Below are positions 44,340 to 56,157 of a DNA stretch of 64,000 nucleotides, piece by piece. The stretch covers positions 142,256 to 206,255 of the forward strand of contig JAKSZP010009292.1 of NCBI GenBank assembly GCA_022478985.1, read 5' to 3'. The DNA is from Massospora cicadina. Its lineage: Eukaryota; Entomophthoromycota; Entomophthoromycetes; Entomophthorales; Entomophthoraceae. Each line of letters opens with the position of its first letter. Position 1 is the first letter of the stretch. The notes under the pieces were generated by a model. The model saw nothing but the letters and a program-made list of their open reading frames with translations. It was not told the origin of the DNA and made no database searches. A program made the position numbers and the translations under genes.

Positions 44340-45233
44340 ATTTAGGCCTGCTCACAGATAACCTAGTATGTACCTTGCCAAACGTCCATATCTCGGATGA
44401 GCTAACCTCAGGTGAGTTGGAGAAAGTGCATACTCTTCTGGATGAGTATAGTGATATATTCTCAAAGTTGGACAATGATTATGGCCACATGAAGGGCTGG
44501 TGTCACTCCATGGATGTGGGTGATGCCCATCCCATTAGGTCAAAACCTTATCACAAGTCATAGGTGGAGGAGCAAAAAATGAGGATGGAACTCACACAGT
44601 TATTAGATGCGGGGTTATTAGTTCCTTCGCAAAGCCCTTGGCCCTCCCCCTTTTGCTAATTAAAAGAAAAACTAAGGTCATTGGATAGTTATGGACTATC
44701 GCAGGTTAAACAATCTTACAAAAAAGGATAGTTATCTTATCCCAAGCATTGACAATGCTCTGGCCCAGCTCTCAGGCTCAAACTTTTTCTCCGCTATAGA
44801 CTTGGCCAGTGGTTATTGGCAAATGGATCTATCTCCCCAAGACAAGGAGTTATGCGCTTTGATATGCAATGAAGGTCTTTTCCAACCCACGCGATTACCC
44901 CAAGGGTTGTGCAATGCACCTGCCTCTTTTCAGCGTGCGATGGACCATATTTTGCAGTATCTAAAGTTAACCTGCGTCATCGTCTATATGGATGCCATTA
45001 CCATATTCTCAAAGTCCTTTAACGAACACTTTGATCATTTGAAGGAGGTATTTCAACGCTTACAACGCTCAAATATCAAGTTAAAACCTTTGAAGTGTAC
45101 TTTTTTCCAAAAGAAATTAGACTTTCTTGGACATGCCATTTCTCAAGAGGGTATCCAACCCATACAAGATAAGGTTGAAGCGATTGCCAGAATGCCACCC
45201 CCCAAAAATCTATGGGATATACAGGTTTTTTAG
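44340..45233 (+). pseudogene. E2 reverse transcriptase, YMDA active site
   Basis: RT in two frames: HMKGWCHSMDVGDAHPIRSK (to a stop at 44561), then DYRRLNNLTKKDSYLIPSI, SAIDLASGYWQMDL, LPQGLCNAPASFQRAMDHIL and VIVYMDAITIF. The catalytic motif is YMDA at 44985-44996, so the second Asp has become Ala and the enzyme is dead. A frameshift lies near 44640-44690 and another near 45220, where the RNase H frame overlaps. Confidence 0.9.
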
Positions 45234-45800
45234 GGATGATGGGGTATTACCATCAGTTCATCCCTAAGTTTGCCCAACTCAGCGAGCCCCTTGTTCGTTT
45301 ACTGAAAAAGAATATCCCTTTTCAATGGGGCACTGAACAGAAGGCTGCTTTTGAAACAATGAAGCTGCTGCTACAAAAACGGCCTATCCTAAGGCATCCT
45401 GATTATGGAAAACCATTTATTTTGTTTACAGACGCCTCAGACTACGCCGTCAGGGCCATCCTAGCCCAACCGGATGAAAAAGGGGTAGATCATTCTGTTT
45501 CAAATTTTAGTAAGATGCTATCAAAAGTGGAACGCAACTATAGTATTACCAAGAAGGAGTGTCTTGCCATTCTACTAGCAGTAAAGCACTACCGCCCTTT
45601 CTTGTATGGGACCACTTTCACTGTGATTACGGACCACACATCTCAAAAATGGTTACAAAACATGAAGGACCCTACTGGGCGGTTAGCTCGCTGGGCTCTA
45701 AAGCTCCAGCATTATGACATGAAGATTGAACACCGCGCTGGAACTCGCCACATGAATGTTGATGGGTTAACTCGGCTGCCCATCCTTCACCTAGATAACA
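45212..45800 (+). pseudogene. E2 RNase H
   Basis: Open frame. FLGMMGYYHQFIPKFAQLSE (RT thumb/connection), ILFTDASDYAVRAILAQPDE (first Asp), NYSITKKECLAILLAVKHY (Glu), FTVITDHTSQKWL (Asp), LARWALKLQHYDMKIEHRAG, NVDGLTRLP. All readable acidic positions are kept. It would degrade RNA in the RNA-DNA hybrid. Confidence 0.9.
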
Positions 45801-47323
45801 GTGAAGCGGAGGGGCTGTATGATCTTTTAATGACCCCAAATGACTGGGAAGATGAGGATGAGCCTGTACAGAGGATGTTGGCCCGGCACTCCCATAACAC
45901 TAAAGTAGAAAACGGGAAATTGTACAAACAAGTAGGGGTGAAGTGGTTGCTCTACCTACACCTGGAACGTATACCTGTTATCCTGGAAGCTCATTCAACT
46001 TTAGGCCATGGAGGAGTAAAGAAAACCTATGAGTGGATTAAGGATCGGTATTTTTGGGAGGGAATCATGGAAGCCATCATTGAAGTTTTGGATGCTTGCC
46101 TTACATGTAAGAAGCAGTCTCGGCTCAAGACTAGATATCAATATCAGCTGACTACCCTGCAACAGACATTTCATACCATAAGCTTGGATGTAGTAGGGCC
46201 ACTCCCTCAGACCACAGGTGGAAACAGATATATCTTGGTAGGTATTGACCACTTCACAAAGTGGGTTGAAGCTGTGGCGCTGCCAGCCCAAACTGCTAAG
46301 GCCACTGCCACCTTTCTCCATCAAAATATTTTCACTTGACATGGGTGCCCTCAAGTACTACTCTGCGACAATGGAAAAAACTTCACCTCCAGAGTAGTTA
46401 AAATCTTGACTACCTCCATGGGAGCCCACCAACTATTATCAGCTCCATATAACCCATCAACCAATGGTACAGTGGAGCGAGCAAATGGCACTTTGGTTTC
46501 TTTCTTATGGAAAATGGCCCTATCTGATCCCCTTCATTGGGATCATTATCTCCCTAGCGCTCTTATGGCTTATCAAATTAGCTATCATTAGATCTTGAAA
46601 ATGTCCCCTTTCCGAGTTTTGTATGGCAGGGAACCAGGCATACCTGCTCTTCTAGCTAAGGATGTCTTCTCTAGAGGAGAGGAGCATGAGAAAGCCATGT
46701 GAAGTTTAGCTAACTGCATCTATCAGCTTCAATAAGAGGCTATGAGCAACCTAGCCAAAACAGTCACTAAAGAAGGCCAAGCTGCCAATGAGCTTCAGGC
46801 TCCCCTACCTTCATTCCAAGTGTCAGATATGGTTTCATATTACCACAATCGCATAACACCTCAAAGTGCCAAACTTGGATCAATCTGGGAGAGACCATTT
46901 ACCATCACATATAAGAGAGGAAATGAGTATTTTATAAAGTCTTTGTCTACAGGAATTACAATAAATCAAGTACATGGCCGCTTCCTACAGCCCTACACTC
47001 CCCCCAACACTCTTGAGGGGGGCAATGTCGGACATTCTCCTTCTCAACTTTCAAAAAAGAATGTTGGAAGTAAGAATGCCCCCAAATCCATTACAATGAT
47101 TGGCCAAAAACATGTTCAATCTTCAAACAATAGTATGGTTAGTGAGGATAGAAGTCTTAACGGTGAAAAGACATTGGCGGATTCATGGTGGAACCCTATC
47201 CATTGGGAAAATATGTTTTATAATCAAAATCAGTTTAATAAGGTAAGAACTGATAGTAGGATTGCTCCGACTCCTCAGCCAAATTTGAGGTGTCCATTAC
47301 CACAAGGGTCTGTTCTTCTCTAA
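45801..47323 (+). pseudogene. E2 integrase, frame extending into the 3' LTR
   Basis: Same frame as RNase H to 46339, then again from 46406 and 46742 after stops at about 46337, 46589 and 46700-46735. Finger: EAHSTLGHGG and ACLTCKKQ (H-x3-H, C-x2-C). Core acids: SLDVVGPLP, CDNGKNF, NGTVERANG, all present. C-terminal part: SDMVSYYHNRIT, SIWERPFTITYKRGNEYFIK (G-P-F changed to R-P-F) and VHGRFLQPYTPP. It then continues in frame through the polypurine tract (LEGGN) and about 98 codons of LTR to 47323. Confidence 0.9.
47012..47025 (+). promoter_or_regulatory. E2 polypurine tract
   Basis: CTTGAGGGGGGCAA directly before the LTR start TGTCGGACATTC. Confidence 0.88.
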
Positions 47324-47666
47324 GGTGGAAAGATTTTACCTGTCAGTGATTGGGTACAATTTATCAAATCACTACCACGCAGGTTGGTTTGCCACAAAAT
47401 ATTTACCCTCGTTCTGATAGGCCAAAAGCCTATATTTCCTAATTTGGATGACTCAGCTTTTTAATACTATAGCCTCAACTACCCATGGCCCTGAGATTCA
47501 AGCTAGTTTAAATATGAAATACATGTATCAAATAGGGAGCTTTTTAGCTTGCCCCAAATAAGAAAAAATATAAAAAACTGAAAAGTGTTTTTTATTACTT
47601 TGAATTTATAAAGTAAGTTTAATATGTTTTAAGAATAAATTGTGGCATCCATTGGCGGATCCCACA
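47026..47666 (+). repeat. E2 3' LTR
   Basis: Direct copy of 40294-40943 with scattered changes; ends GGCGGATCCCACA and is followed by TSD AATGC. Confidence 0.93.
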
Positions 47667-48280
47667 AATGCCATCATAAGAAACTTTGGCATCTCAGAAT
47701 GCATTGCAAACTAAAAGCAAGAATATATGTTTATTCAATTAAAGTATGATGAAACACTAGATAAGTTTGTTGATAGGTTTTAACAAGAAGCTCAAAATTC
47801 TTACTGTTAAAGAACGTTTAATGAATTTAATGTAAAAGCTTTAATGCAGTTGGCACTCTGATCCTATAAAGAATTTATGACAATTTTGAGCTAAAATCTA
47901 ATACAAAATTCTCCCCAGATAGATGAACTTTTATAAATCTGTGAATCAACCTTGGTTACACCTAATCCGAGTTCAAATTATGCAAATCCCACTTTAGGAG
48001 GTTTTAAAAATAATAAAAATTTACCTTGTATTGATGAGGATAATTTTTTAAGCTTCAAAGTATTACAAAAAATACAATTTTGACATGGTTTACCTAATGA
48101 TAATATGAATCAATTGACTAATTAGGGAAAAACTCCAGGCGGGTAGACAAAGAACATTCTATTTTCACCTATGCTCAAGTTCCACTTGGGCTAACAAAGG
48201 CAACTGAGCTCATAAATGATCAAGTAACTGTTAAATACTTGGCTTAATGGTTTTAAATTCCGTTGAGCTGGTTTACACAG

Positions 48281-49831
48281 GGTATTAGCCACTGAGCAAC
48301 CAAAATGGATGATATGCAGATCGCTGACTCCCAATAGAAACTTATAAATAAAATATATGGTGCAATCGCCCTGATTAACTCTTTTTATTATAATATAATA
48401 AACGCAGAACTTATCTGAGGACTACTAAAAAACCTTCCCTCTCTCAATATTCAGCTCAATTCTTATTTCAGTATTCTAAGTAGAATTCATTTTCTGCTTA
48501 GTAATCTCCTATTAATTCCTTTTTAGGAGTTTTCATCTACCTTGAGGCTTTGGTGAAATTACCTCAATTCACTAAACTATCATTACTTTTATCAATTTGC
48601 TTCATATGAATATAACTTTATGCTCAATAATGAGGCTTGTCTTGACTCTAATTTCTGATCTGCCATAATGTATAGCTTATTATCCAGTCATATCAACTTC
48701 TTAATAGTGACACTGCCCAATGAGATTAATCTGAAGTCAATCTTTCATAGGAATGCTAATATACCAATTTGGATGCTAACCATAATATAAAAGTCTCCCA
48801 AAGATAAATGAACAACTTATGCAAACATATGATTCAGCCCAAAATTCTATAATACAAGAAAACAGTATTTCACAGTATTTGTAATTTACATATGCATAAT
48901 TTAGGTAGATCAAATAATATTCCGATAAATAATTGAGAGTAGGCCTCCAATTAAAATTGTTTCCACAAATTTTCGTGGTAAAATGATACTTTCACCAGAT
49001 CAAGATCATATAAATGTTTACAAACTGTGTGTCTAGAAAGGTTTTTAAGGGAACCCACAGTGCTTTTCTTTATGGATTAGACTACTTACTGTCACAGTAC
49101 TATAAATTGGTTTAACTTATCCTATTTATAAGATTTTAGTGGCACTAACTTCATGCAACAATATGGGGTTCAGTGTGATTTTAGAAAAAATACTCACAAA
49201 ATTACAGGGCAAAATTTGGAGCTACATAAAATGAAATGGTGACCAACCTTAAATCCAGAGGAATAATTGTGTTAGTTTTTTATATGCAGATGGATTTATC
49301 CCACAAATTATCACCAGATTAGTCAATGTTACAAAACCATACTGTCAAAAAATTGATATGACTGGATGATAAGTCACATCTCCAGCGGATCAATATGAGT
49401 CAAGTAAGAGCCTTGAGATTAAGTGATAAATATTTATACAAACTAAATCGTTTGAAGTAATTATGGTTTGGCAAATTAAGGAAATTCTGCCAAGATATTG
49501 ATGATAGAAAGAAAACCTCAAATTTGTTGCGAAAAGGAAATTAATAATCAGAAAGATGAAACCAACTAGAAATACCATGGATTAAGAGTTGAACATGAGA
49601 ATTAAAGGGGGAGGTTTTTATGAAGAAAAGAGGGCAGTAAGGAAGTGGAACGGAAGTAGCCATAAAGTCTGATATTAAATAAATTGGTATCATTGGGGCA
49701 ATAGCTCATATATAAGTCTTTATTACTATTTATTGAGGGCCAGTGATCCTCATATTGCTTGTCCGTAGCTCAGTGAATTTATCCTATGCAACCCCTTTGA
49801 CGAAATCAACCAGTTCCGCTGAAAGTTAACA
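48281..49831 (+). repeat. Region containing the 5' LTR of element EG
   Basis: The LTR end is defined at 49831 (...GAAAGTTAACA), next to a clear PBS. TATATAAG at about 49709-49717 and TTTATTGAGGG downstream could be promoter and R/U5 sequences. The LTR start was not identified. The rest is AT-rich with no domain. Confidence 0.45.
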
Positions 49832-49832
49832 G

Positions 49833-49851
49833 TGGTGCTCACTACAGGGGG
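49833..49851 (+). promoter_or_regulatory. EG primer binding site
   Basis: TGGTGCTCACTACAGGGGG, 1 nt after the LTR end; identical to the E2 site over 18 bases. Confidence 0.85.
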
Positions 49852-51517
49852 CCCAATGATCAACACTTAAAAAGCTGCATATTTTTCAAAAAGCCATTAT
49901 ACAACTGGCTTGCCTTACTGGTATTACCTTAGTTTATCTTATTTTCTCAATATACAGAACTGAATCTTTCCTTGGATACACTACTCCAGGTTCAAATATG
50001 CTGTTCTGAGAAGATAAAATTATAACTAAGCAGCTTGCCCAAGCCTTTCACCAACTGCACCTGGTGGGTGGGCAAAACAATTAACTTGTTGACCATTTGA
50101 GCAATGCTACAGACAGCTATACTGTGCATAGTGTAAATTAAATAAGGCTGTCAGGAAGGAGGAGATCTTCAGTGACAAGCTGACCCCATCTAACCATGAT
50201 GGAAACATACATGGGTTTTTCAATCAGGTTGAACTTACCATAGAGGGGGCTTCTGATCAGCGGAAAACTAAATTGTTGTTATCTGCTTTGGATATCGCGA
50301 GCACTGACCAGGTCACATGTTACCTTAAGGATAGTACCATAGCATATCAAGAGGTGAAGGAGACCGTGATCTGCCTGTTTGGGGGTGTAGCAAAAATGGC
50401 GCAGCACAAGGCAGAATTTTAAACAATTCAGTTTCTAAAAATGATTCTTTGGTGGAGTTTGTAGAGGGTTTCATGGCTGAGGCTCATTGTTGGTGGGAGC
50501 GAATATCTTAACTAATGAGGAGGTTGGCGTAGCAATGATGGCGGGTGTTAAGCCATGTGAGAACTGTTTAATGTTATGTATTACATTCTTCACAAAGATG
50601 CAGTGCTATTAAAAAAGTCAGTCATTTATGCACTCTATACATCACATTTAGTGCTATCAATATGGAATGGAAAACCCCTGTAACTGCTACTGAAGCCCCA
50701 TCTTACTGAAACAACAATCAATTGATTATAATACGTTGGGAAAAACTCGTCCCTTTACGCTTTAGCAAGTCTTTATTCGCCATTATTATTATCAACCAGC
50801 TTGTCCTCAGCTCACTACACTCCATCAATTAATGTCAAACCTGAATCTATGGGGGTGATGCAGAGACAAGTGCCATTTAAAAATTCTTATTTCTCATGCG
50901 GCCAAAGAGGCCATTATGTATCTAGCTGTCCAGTCAACCTGAATTTCAATGCAGTACCAATGACCCCTAATAAACAGGATAAAAGTTAGGCAGAGTAGAG
51001 ATGGGATGCTCTACTTCTGCTGATTCAAACCTATCTGTCCTAATGGTTCTCACGAGTCACTTTATGTCAGTCCTGGTACTTACCTTGACAATTATATAAA
51101 AAAGCCTCTACAATATATTGGCATAAGCCAAGGGAGAGACACAAATAATGCGGACATGGAGTTCCAATGAGATGTGCAAAAGCCATACGCCTGGAAAGTC
51201 CTCAGGCGGAATGGAACAGTTGATAGCAAACCTTCAACACATGTCACAGCTCTTGAGGGGGTGGAAGTGGCGATTTCAGTAGAGAAAATTACACAGGAGT
51301 ATCTTCATTTCAGTGCCAGTATTCTCAATTTTCTTGATAACAAAAAGCCCTAGATGTTTTTGTATTAAACACCCATGATCCTCTTGTTTGGAGTGTACAT
51401 AATGTGATATCTTCGTGTAAAATACCAAAATCTGAGCGATTATAGATACTGGTGCACCCTTCAATGTTATATCAACCAAGCTTGTGGCTAAGCTTTTGCT
51501 TAAGCCTGACGTGGAAC
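49852..51517 (+). pseudogene. EG gag and protease, cut by E3
   Basis: Capsid at about 50150-50640: LTPSNHDGNIHGFFNQVELT and EGASDQRKTKLLLSALD, then VKETVICLFGG. Knuckle at 50888-50929 reads YFSCGQRGHYVSSC: the first Cys of C-x2-C-x4-H-x4-C is Tyr. Protease active site at 51439-51475: IIDTGAPFNVIS, D-T-G at 51445-51453 intact. The frame is open up to 51517, where the E3 LTR begins, so E3 inserted into the protease gene. Many stops elsewhere. Confidence 0.75.
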
Positions 51518-52614
51518 TATCAGATTCTGGTGGTTGACCCAAAAATAAACCCTTCAACAACCAACATATGGGCTGATTATCCTCCTAATGCTCGAACTAA
51601 TACTCTAGTTCTCACCTTAAAAGCCTATTACAACTACATGGCTTGGACCAATTATGTCAATGTAAATTAATCTGAACGTTCTATCAAAATCTTGGGCTGA
51701 ATACACTCGCAGACAAAGCCAATTGTCACGCACCAAAGCTTGGAAAGCAGTCCCAACTAATTGGGACCAATCTTATTAATTAGCATAAGAAATTATTTGG
51801 TGATCAACTGAAGATGACGTCTACTAATCACATGGACAGATAGATGTTAAAACGTAATCAATATCCCACCCCAGGGTGAAATTCATATGTAGGTCATTGT
51901 AATCTGAACAATAGCACTTGCACATGGACCTCCCAAATGGGGTTACCTATTACTATTGGAGAGGCATGATGACATCCTGTTCAGAGGTGCGTCATTTAAC
52001 CAATTGATGCAAAAATTTAAGTAAAATGTATTTTATCAGCAGTATGACAAACTCAAATCAAGAGGATCCTAGAACAATTTTGCACGTTCTTAATGCAATT
52101 TTTGTCCCTGAAATTCTCCCAATTTTGAGAGTATTTTACCACCAATAAGCCTATCTATAGGTCTCAAAATATAAGTTCAAGGGCTGAACTGAGGTGGAAA
52201 AATCTGCAGAATTTGCATGCTTGAATGTGGCTAGGAGATGCCCTAGAGGTATAAATAATGGCATCTGGCCTAATGATTAAGCATCAAATATGAATCTTTT
52301 AATAAAAGATACATTTTATTTTATTCCATTCCTGGTTTTATCAGAATCTTTAGTTTGGATAAGTGCCAACAAGCTGGAGTACCAAATCCACAGCTTGTAA
52401 CTATACCTGCCTTGGAAGAAGTTCCTAACTATAAAGGAAAATTAAGCCTGAAATCAACCAGAAGAGTTGGGGCTATTGGAATGCGCCTAGTGAGTTTCCA
52501 AACGCTGAAAAAACCATAATCCACTGGCAATATTGAGGATCACTCATCCAAACTTTATCCCATCTAAGCGTGCTGGATCATAATTATCAAGTGAGCAATC
52601 CTTGGGATTTAACA
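51518..52614 (+). repeat. E3 5' LTR
   Basis: The start TATCAGATTCTGGTGGTTGA matches TGTTAGATTTTCATGGTTGA of the solo LTR with the terminal dinucleotide decayed. It ends GGGATTTAACA. The core promoter is at 52231-52270 with TATAAATAA. Confidence 0.75.
52231..52270 (+). promoter_or_regulatory. E3 LTR core promoter
   Basis: CTAGGAGATGCCCTAGAGGT followed by ATAAATAATGGCATCTGGCC; shared module with three other LTRs. Confidence 0.65.
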
Positions 52615-54790
52615 ACTGGTGCAACTCAAAATTGGTTACACTCTCTGATATGGATTCACATAACTAGTTCCTGGCAGATTCGGCCAGACGAGAAAGTGGC
52701 AATGATTTGAAACCAGAAACAATGAAATCTCAGATTATTTTAATACCAGCTACCAAGGCTCTGATGCGGGTACCTGCTTCTCTCTGGATCTTATCTAGTG
52801 GGGGAGCTCATGCAGATACTTAAGCCCGAATGATCTTACATCTGAAAGCGTAAAAGATATTCTAGAAAGTCTATATCAATGTTAAGGATTGGTACTTCAC
52901 AAATTGATCCCTCCTTTGGCCTGTTCTACTACCTTAAAGATCAGGTGCTCAAGATGGAGATATACATGAAGTACATTGATGCAACCGTGGCATCTTTAGC
53001 CAAACATCTCATAGACAGTCAAGCAACTAACGAATTCCTGGTTAACTTTGTTCAAGTCTCAATTAAGCATACCCAGGAAATCATTGATAGACAAAATCTG
53101 TAAATCATGGAAATCTACCGTATGCAAGGGGAGAACAATCTTCCCAGTATGTGCTACTGGACATATCAAATTCCACTTTCACTGAAGTTTAAAAAACAAC
53201 TGTTGATAATATGGGACTTACCAATGAAGCTCATGGGAGATTGAATACACTTGAGGAGCTATTAAATGAAGGAGTTCCAGAGATAGCTTCAGAAGTTCTT
53301 GCTCACCATGGTCTATCGAACAAATGGGTACAGAACATGTTTACCCGCTGTAAAATAACTGGAAACTCATTCTGATTTCATATTATCTCAGTCAGAATGA
53401 CTCACCATACATGCCACATTGGACCAATGAAATCACCTGGAGTTAAATGCAAAGCATGATGATTTTGAGAATTATGTTTGGGCTGAATTGGATATTGTGA
53501 ACAAAAGCATCAGAGACCTGGCAGCGAAACCAGTCGTCCCAAATAGGAATGAGGATGATGCCTTGGTCAAAGAGGAACTATCAAAAACTTGGATGGTTGT
53601 TTCGTGATTGCAGGCCAGAAATACTGAATTTACTCAGAAGAATTAAAACTCATTATGCAATTAACAACTGCAATTTCCTGAGTAGACAGTATGACCAAAG
53701 ACATTACAAGCAATCATGCTTTATTTGAAGAGAATTATGCCAACTTTAAAAATGAATTTAAATCCCTCAAAAAAGAAAAGCTTGCCAGTGCTCACCCAGC
53801 TTTGACAAAAGAGAAATAGGAAAAAGATCTGCCCATTTTGCAAAAAAAACAGTTTGGAAAAACAGCTAAGGGCCAAATTCAAGCATCAGAATCCAGTAGT
53901 TTGGAGCAATATCATGAAATTGAATCATCAGAAATTGATACCAATGCAGAAACTGATACTTTGAACATCCATCCTATGCCTAGATTTTGGGCATCAATAC
54001 TGACTCCAGATACTCCACAATGGGTAAGGGGGCCTTTCTAGACAATGATACACCAAGACTTTTAAAAAGAAGTACAGCCCCTATGCTCAAAACAGGGCAA
54101 GATGATTTTAAATCTTTGAATTTACCAAAGTTCAATAAGGATGGGAACATTCACTCCTTCCTCAAGCTATTTGAGAAAAGCAATGAGGGGAGCATCAGAC
54201 CATGCAAAAGGATCAGCACTGATTAACTCACACGATGCCCATAGCTGTGGCCTCATTATGCCCTATTTGGGCTATGATTGGTCCTATATGGATGCCGAAA
54301 TTGCAGTGACAAAACAGTTTGGAGGGACTGAGAAAATAAAAACCCGAAAAATAGCTTCTTAAAAATGAGTTTAAGCAGAATGAGACTATTAAGGACTTTT
54401 CACACAGATTTTTCTATGTGGCAAAGTTCTGTGTGGGTGCAACGCAATAGATAAGTTTGACACTAAGATTGCAATGGAAATTGCTGTTATGCCCTTCCAT
54501 TAACTTCACAATGTCATGATACCTGAATTTATTGGAAGCATGGAAATCAAAGAGCTTACCAATTACTTGAGAAGCTGTTCTCACAATTTTGTTACCCCTA
54601 ATAAGCCCAAGGATCAGCAAATAATTTCGATCTTTGGGCCCAAAAAGCAACACAATGTCTAGCCATGAGAAAAATTTCCAAACTATTAACTAAAAATTCG
54701 AGAAAAAGAACGAACTGGGCTGATTACATGCCACAAATTGTGGTAGAAAGGGGAATTTTGCTATCCAATGCTACAACGATCTGAAAAAAG
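52615..54790 (+). pseudogene. E3 gag with Asn-variant zinc knuckle
   Basis: Degenerate gag. The N-terminal part (52879-53760) is helical and polar, for example MEIYMKYIDATVASLAKHLI. Capsid lies at about 54090-54650: SLNLPKFNKDGNIHSFLKLF. The nucleocapsid knuckle near 54733-54775 reads CHK, a one-base insertion, CGRKGNFAIQC, that is C-x2-C-x4-N-x4-C, with Asn in place of His as in E1. Stops and frameshifts are frequent. Confidence 0.65.
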
Positions 54791-55229
54791 CCTGGGGTCA
54801 ACTTTGCTCTAGAAATCAACAGTAGCAGCGAGGTGGGAAAATATCAGGTGGAGAAGAGGCGGTATGCTCTAACTCCACCGATGTTCAAACCATACCACCT
54901 AACCCTGGCGAGCTCTTTAGGGCTAAAGATGTCTCCAAAGATATTTTCCATCATATTGTGGCTAATGATGTTATGATGGTCATACTTGGGCTACAGCAAA
55001 AGCAACTAAACCCTTAAAAATTACCAAAGAAGCCTGAGCAGAGGTATTAAAACCTTACGCAAAACAGGTTATTGATCAGGGTTTAGACCTCCAACAAGGA
55101 TGTTAAACCGACCTACCTTTGCTTAACAACGTACAAGTGTCCATTGCCATGAAGACCTTAGCAGACAAATTCACAGATATCTGTTCAAGTCTGAATCACA
55201 CCTGAAATCGGGCAGCAGTCACAGTATTT

Positions 55230-55570
55230 ACAAAATAAATACCTCTGAAAACTACTCCAAATGTACTTATGTGGATATAGCAGTAAACAAGGTGAGAGTT
55301 TAGGCCATCGTTAATAGTGGTGCTCCTATCAATATAGTCAGCACAAAGGTGGTTAAAAAGTTGAAAATTGCGCCTGATGTTGCCCACTGTCAATAATACA
55401 GTACATCTGTTGCGCATACAAATAAATCGCTAGGTGCATACAGAACCCTACCTCTCAGATTCGGATCTATTTTAGTGACAGAATCTGCTATTGTGTTGCT
55501 AAATATGAACTGATATCCTAATCAGGACTTATTTCCTAAAGAGATATGGAGTTGTTACCAATCATAAGGA
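55230..55570 (+). pseudogene. E3 aspartic protease, active-site Asp lost
   Basis: AIVNSGAPINIVSTKVVKKL at about 55307-55366: the retropepsin active site with D-S-G changed to N-S-G (55313-55321). Inactive. Flanked by stops. Confidence 0.72.
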
Positions 55571-55699
55571 CAATACTCTCACCATTCTTGGCCAGGTTAT
55601 TCTGCTTTACTATAACCAGGCTAGGGCAGCTGAGAAAAAGAAACCCAGCCTATTCATAATCTGGCCTACAAAGATGAAGTTGAACATATTGAGTATGTC

Positions 55700-55942
55700 A
55701 AAGCACGGTCAAAGATAAAAGCACTACCCACTCAGATCAACGAGTCAAAGGGCATTCCACTTTAGTAAAATCATCATATTACTATACCCTCCGGGGAACA
55801 AGTAATTGTCCTGACTGGACTGATAATTAATATCCTTGAAGGACTTTATGTTAAAGTCTATCAACTATGGTCTAATTCTCGATTCAAACCAAACATTGCT
55901 CCTGGTATTATCATTTCTGGCTATGGAGAAATACACATCTTA
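55700..55942 (+). pseudogene. E3 dUTPase-like domain, N-terminal part
   Basis: IKALPTQINESKGIPL, then ITIPSGEQVIVLTGLIINI, LEGLYVKVYQ, SNSRFKPNIAPGIIISGYGE and IHIL. The closest of the four copies to a canonical dUTPase in this half: I-P-x-G-E-Q-x-I-V-x-T-G, then A-P-G-I-I-x-S-G-Y, with the motif-3 Asp changed to Ile. The frame is interrupted exactly at IHIL by the first 15-bp target copy and LINE L1b; it resumes at 62946. Confidence 0.72.
55928..55942. repeat. Target copy 1 (GAAATACACATCTTA)
   Basis: Identical 15-bp sequence also at 62373-62387 and 62946-62960. It is part of the dUTPase-like coding sequence. Confidence 0.92.
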
Positions 55943-56032
55943 AATCTCTTTCTGCTAAGCATCACTTTTCAAAAATCAATTCAGCCTGAAATTTAGCTCC
56001 ACTAAAGAGATTTACGAAAACTATTAGCAAAT

Positions 56033-56155
56033 ATGGCGGGAAACCCCGCAAAAGAACCCGCAGGCTATGCCAAACGAGCCAGCACCACCCCAAACGAAGC
56101 AACCCTCGGTTACCCACCTCAGGGTCAACCAGAATCACCCGCTCTCAAGCAGTAG
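56033..56155 (+). other. Short upstream ORF in L1b 5' leader
   Basis: ATG at 56033 opens 40 codons (MAGNPAKEPAGYAKRASTTP...) ending TAG at 56153-56155, 2 nt before the ORF1 ATG at 56158. It could be a real upstream ORF or the original ORF1 start moved out of frame by an indel; the ORF1 frame is also open just upstream of 56158. Confidence 0.4.
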
Positions 56156-56157
56156 CC

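Larger units (their letters stand above)
40294..47666 (+). mobile_element. E2: best-preserved Ty3/gypsy element (7.4 kb)
   Basis: LTRs 40294-40943 and 47026-47666, exact TSD AATGC, PBS 40947-40964, polypurine tract 47012-47025. Long gag followed by pol with protease, dUTPase-like domain, RT, RNase H and integrase. Gag has only two stops in about 710 codons. Pol has about four frameshifts and a few stops. It is the sister family of E4. Confidence 0.95.
39651..48280 (+). pseudogene. EH gag remnant, split by E2
   Basis: Parts 39651-40293 and 47667-48280, joined at the AATGC target of E2. The right part reads IRNFGISECIAN, YDETLDKFVDRF and EFNVKALMQLAL in order, the pattern of a Ty3 capsid C-terminal half. 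Many stops. No knuckle seen. The left part shows only short runs. Confidence 0.5.
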
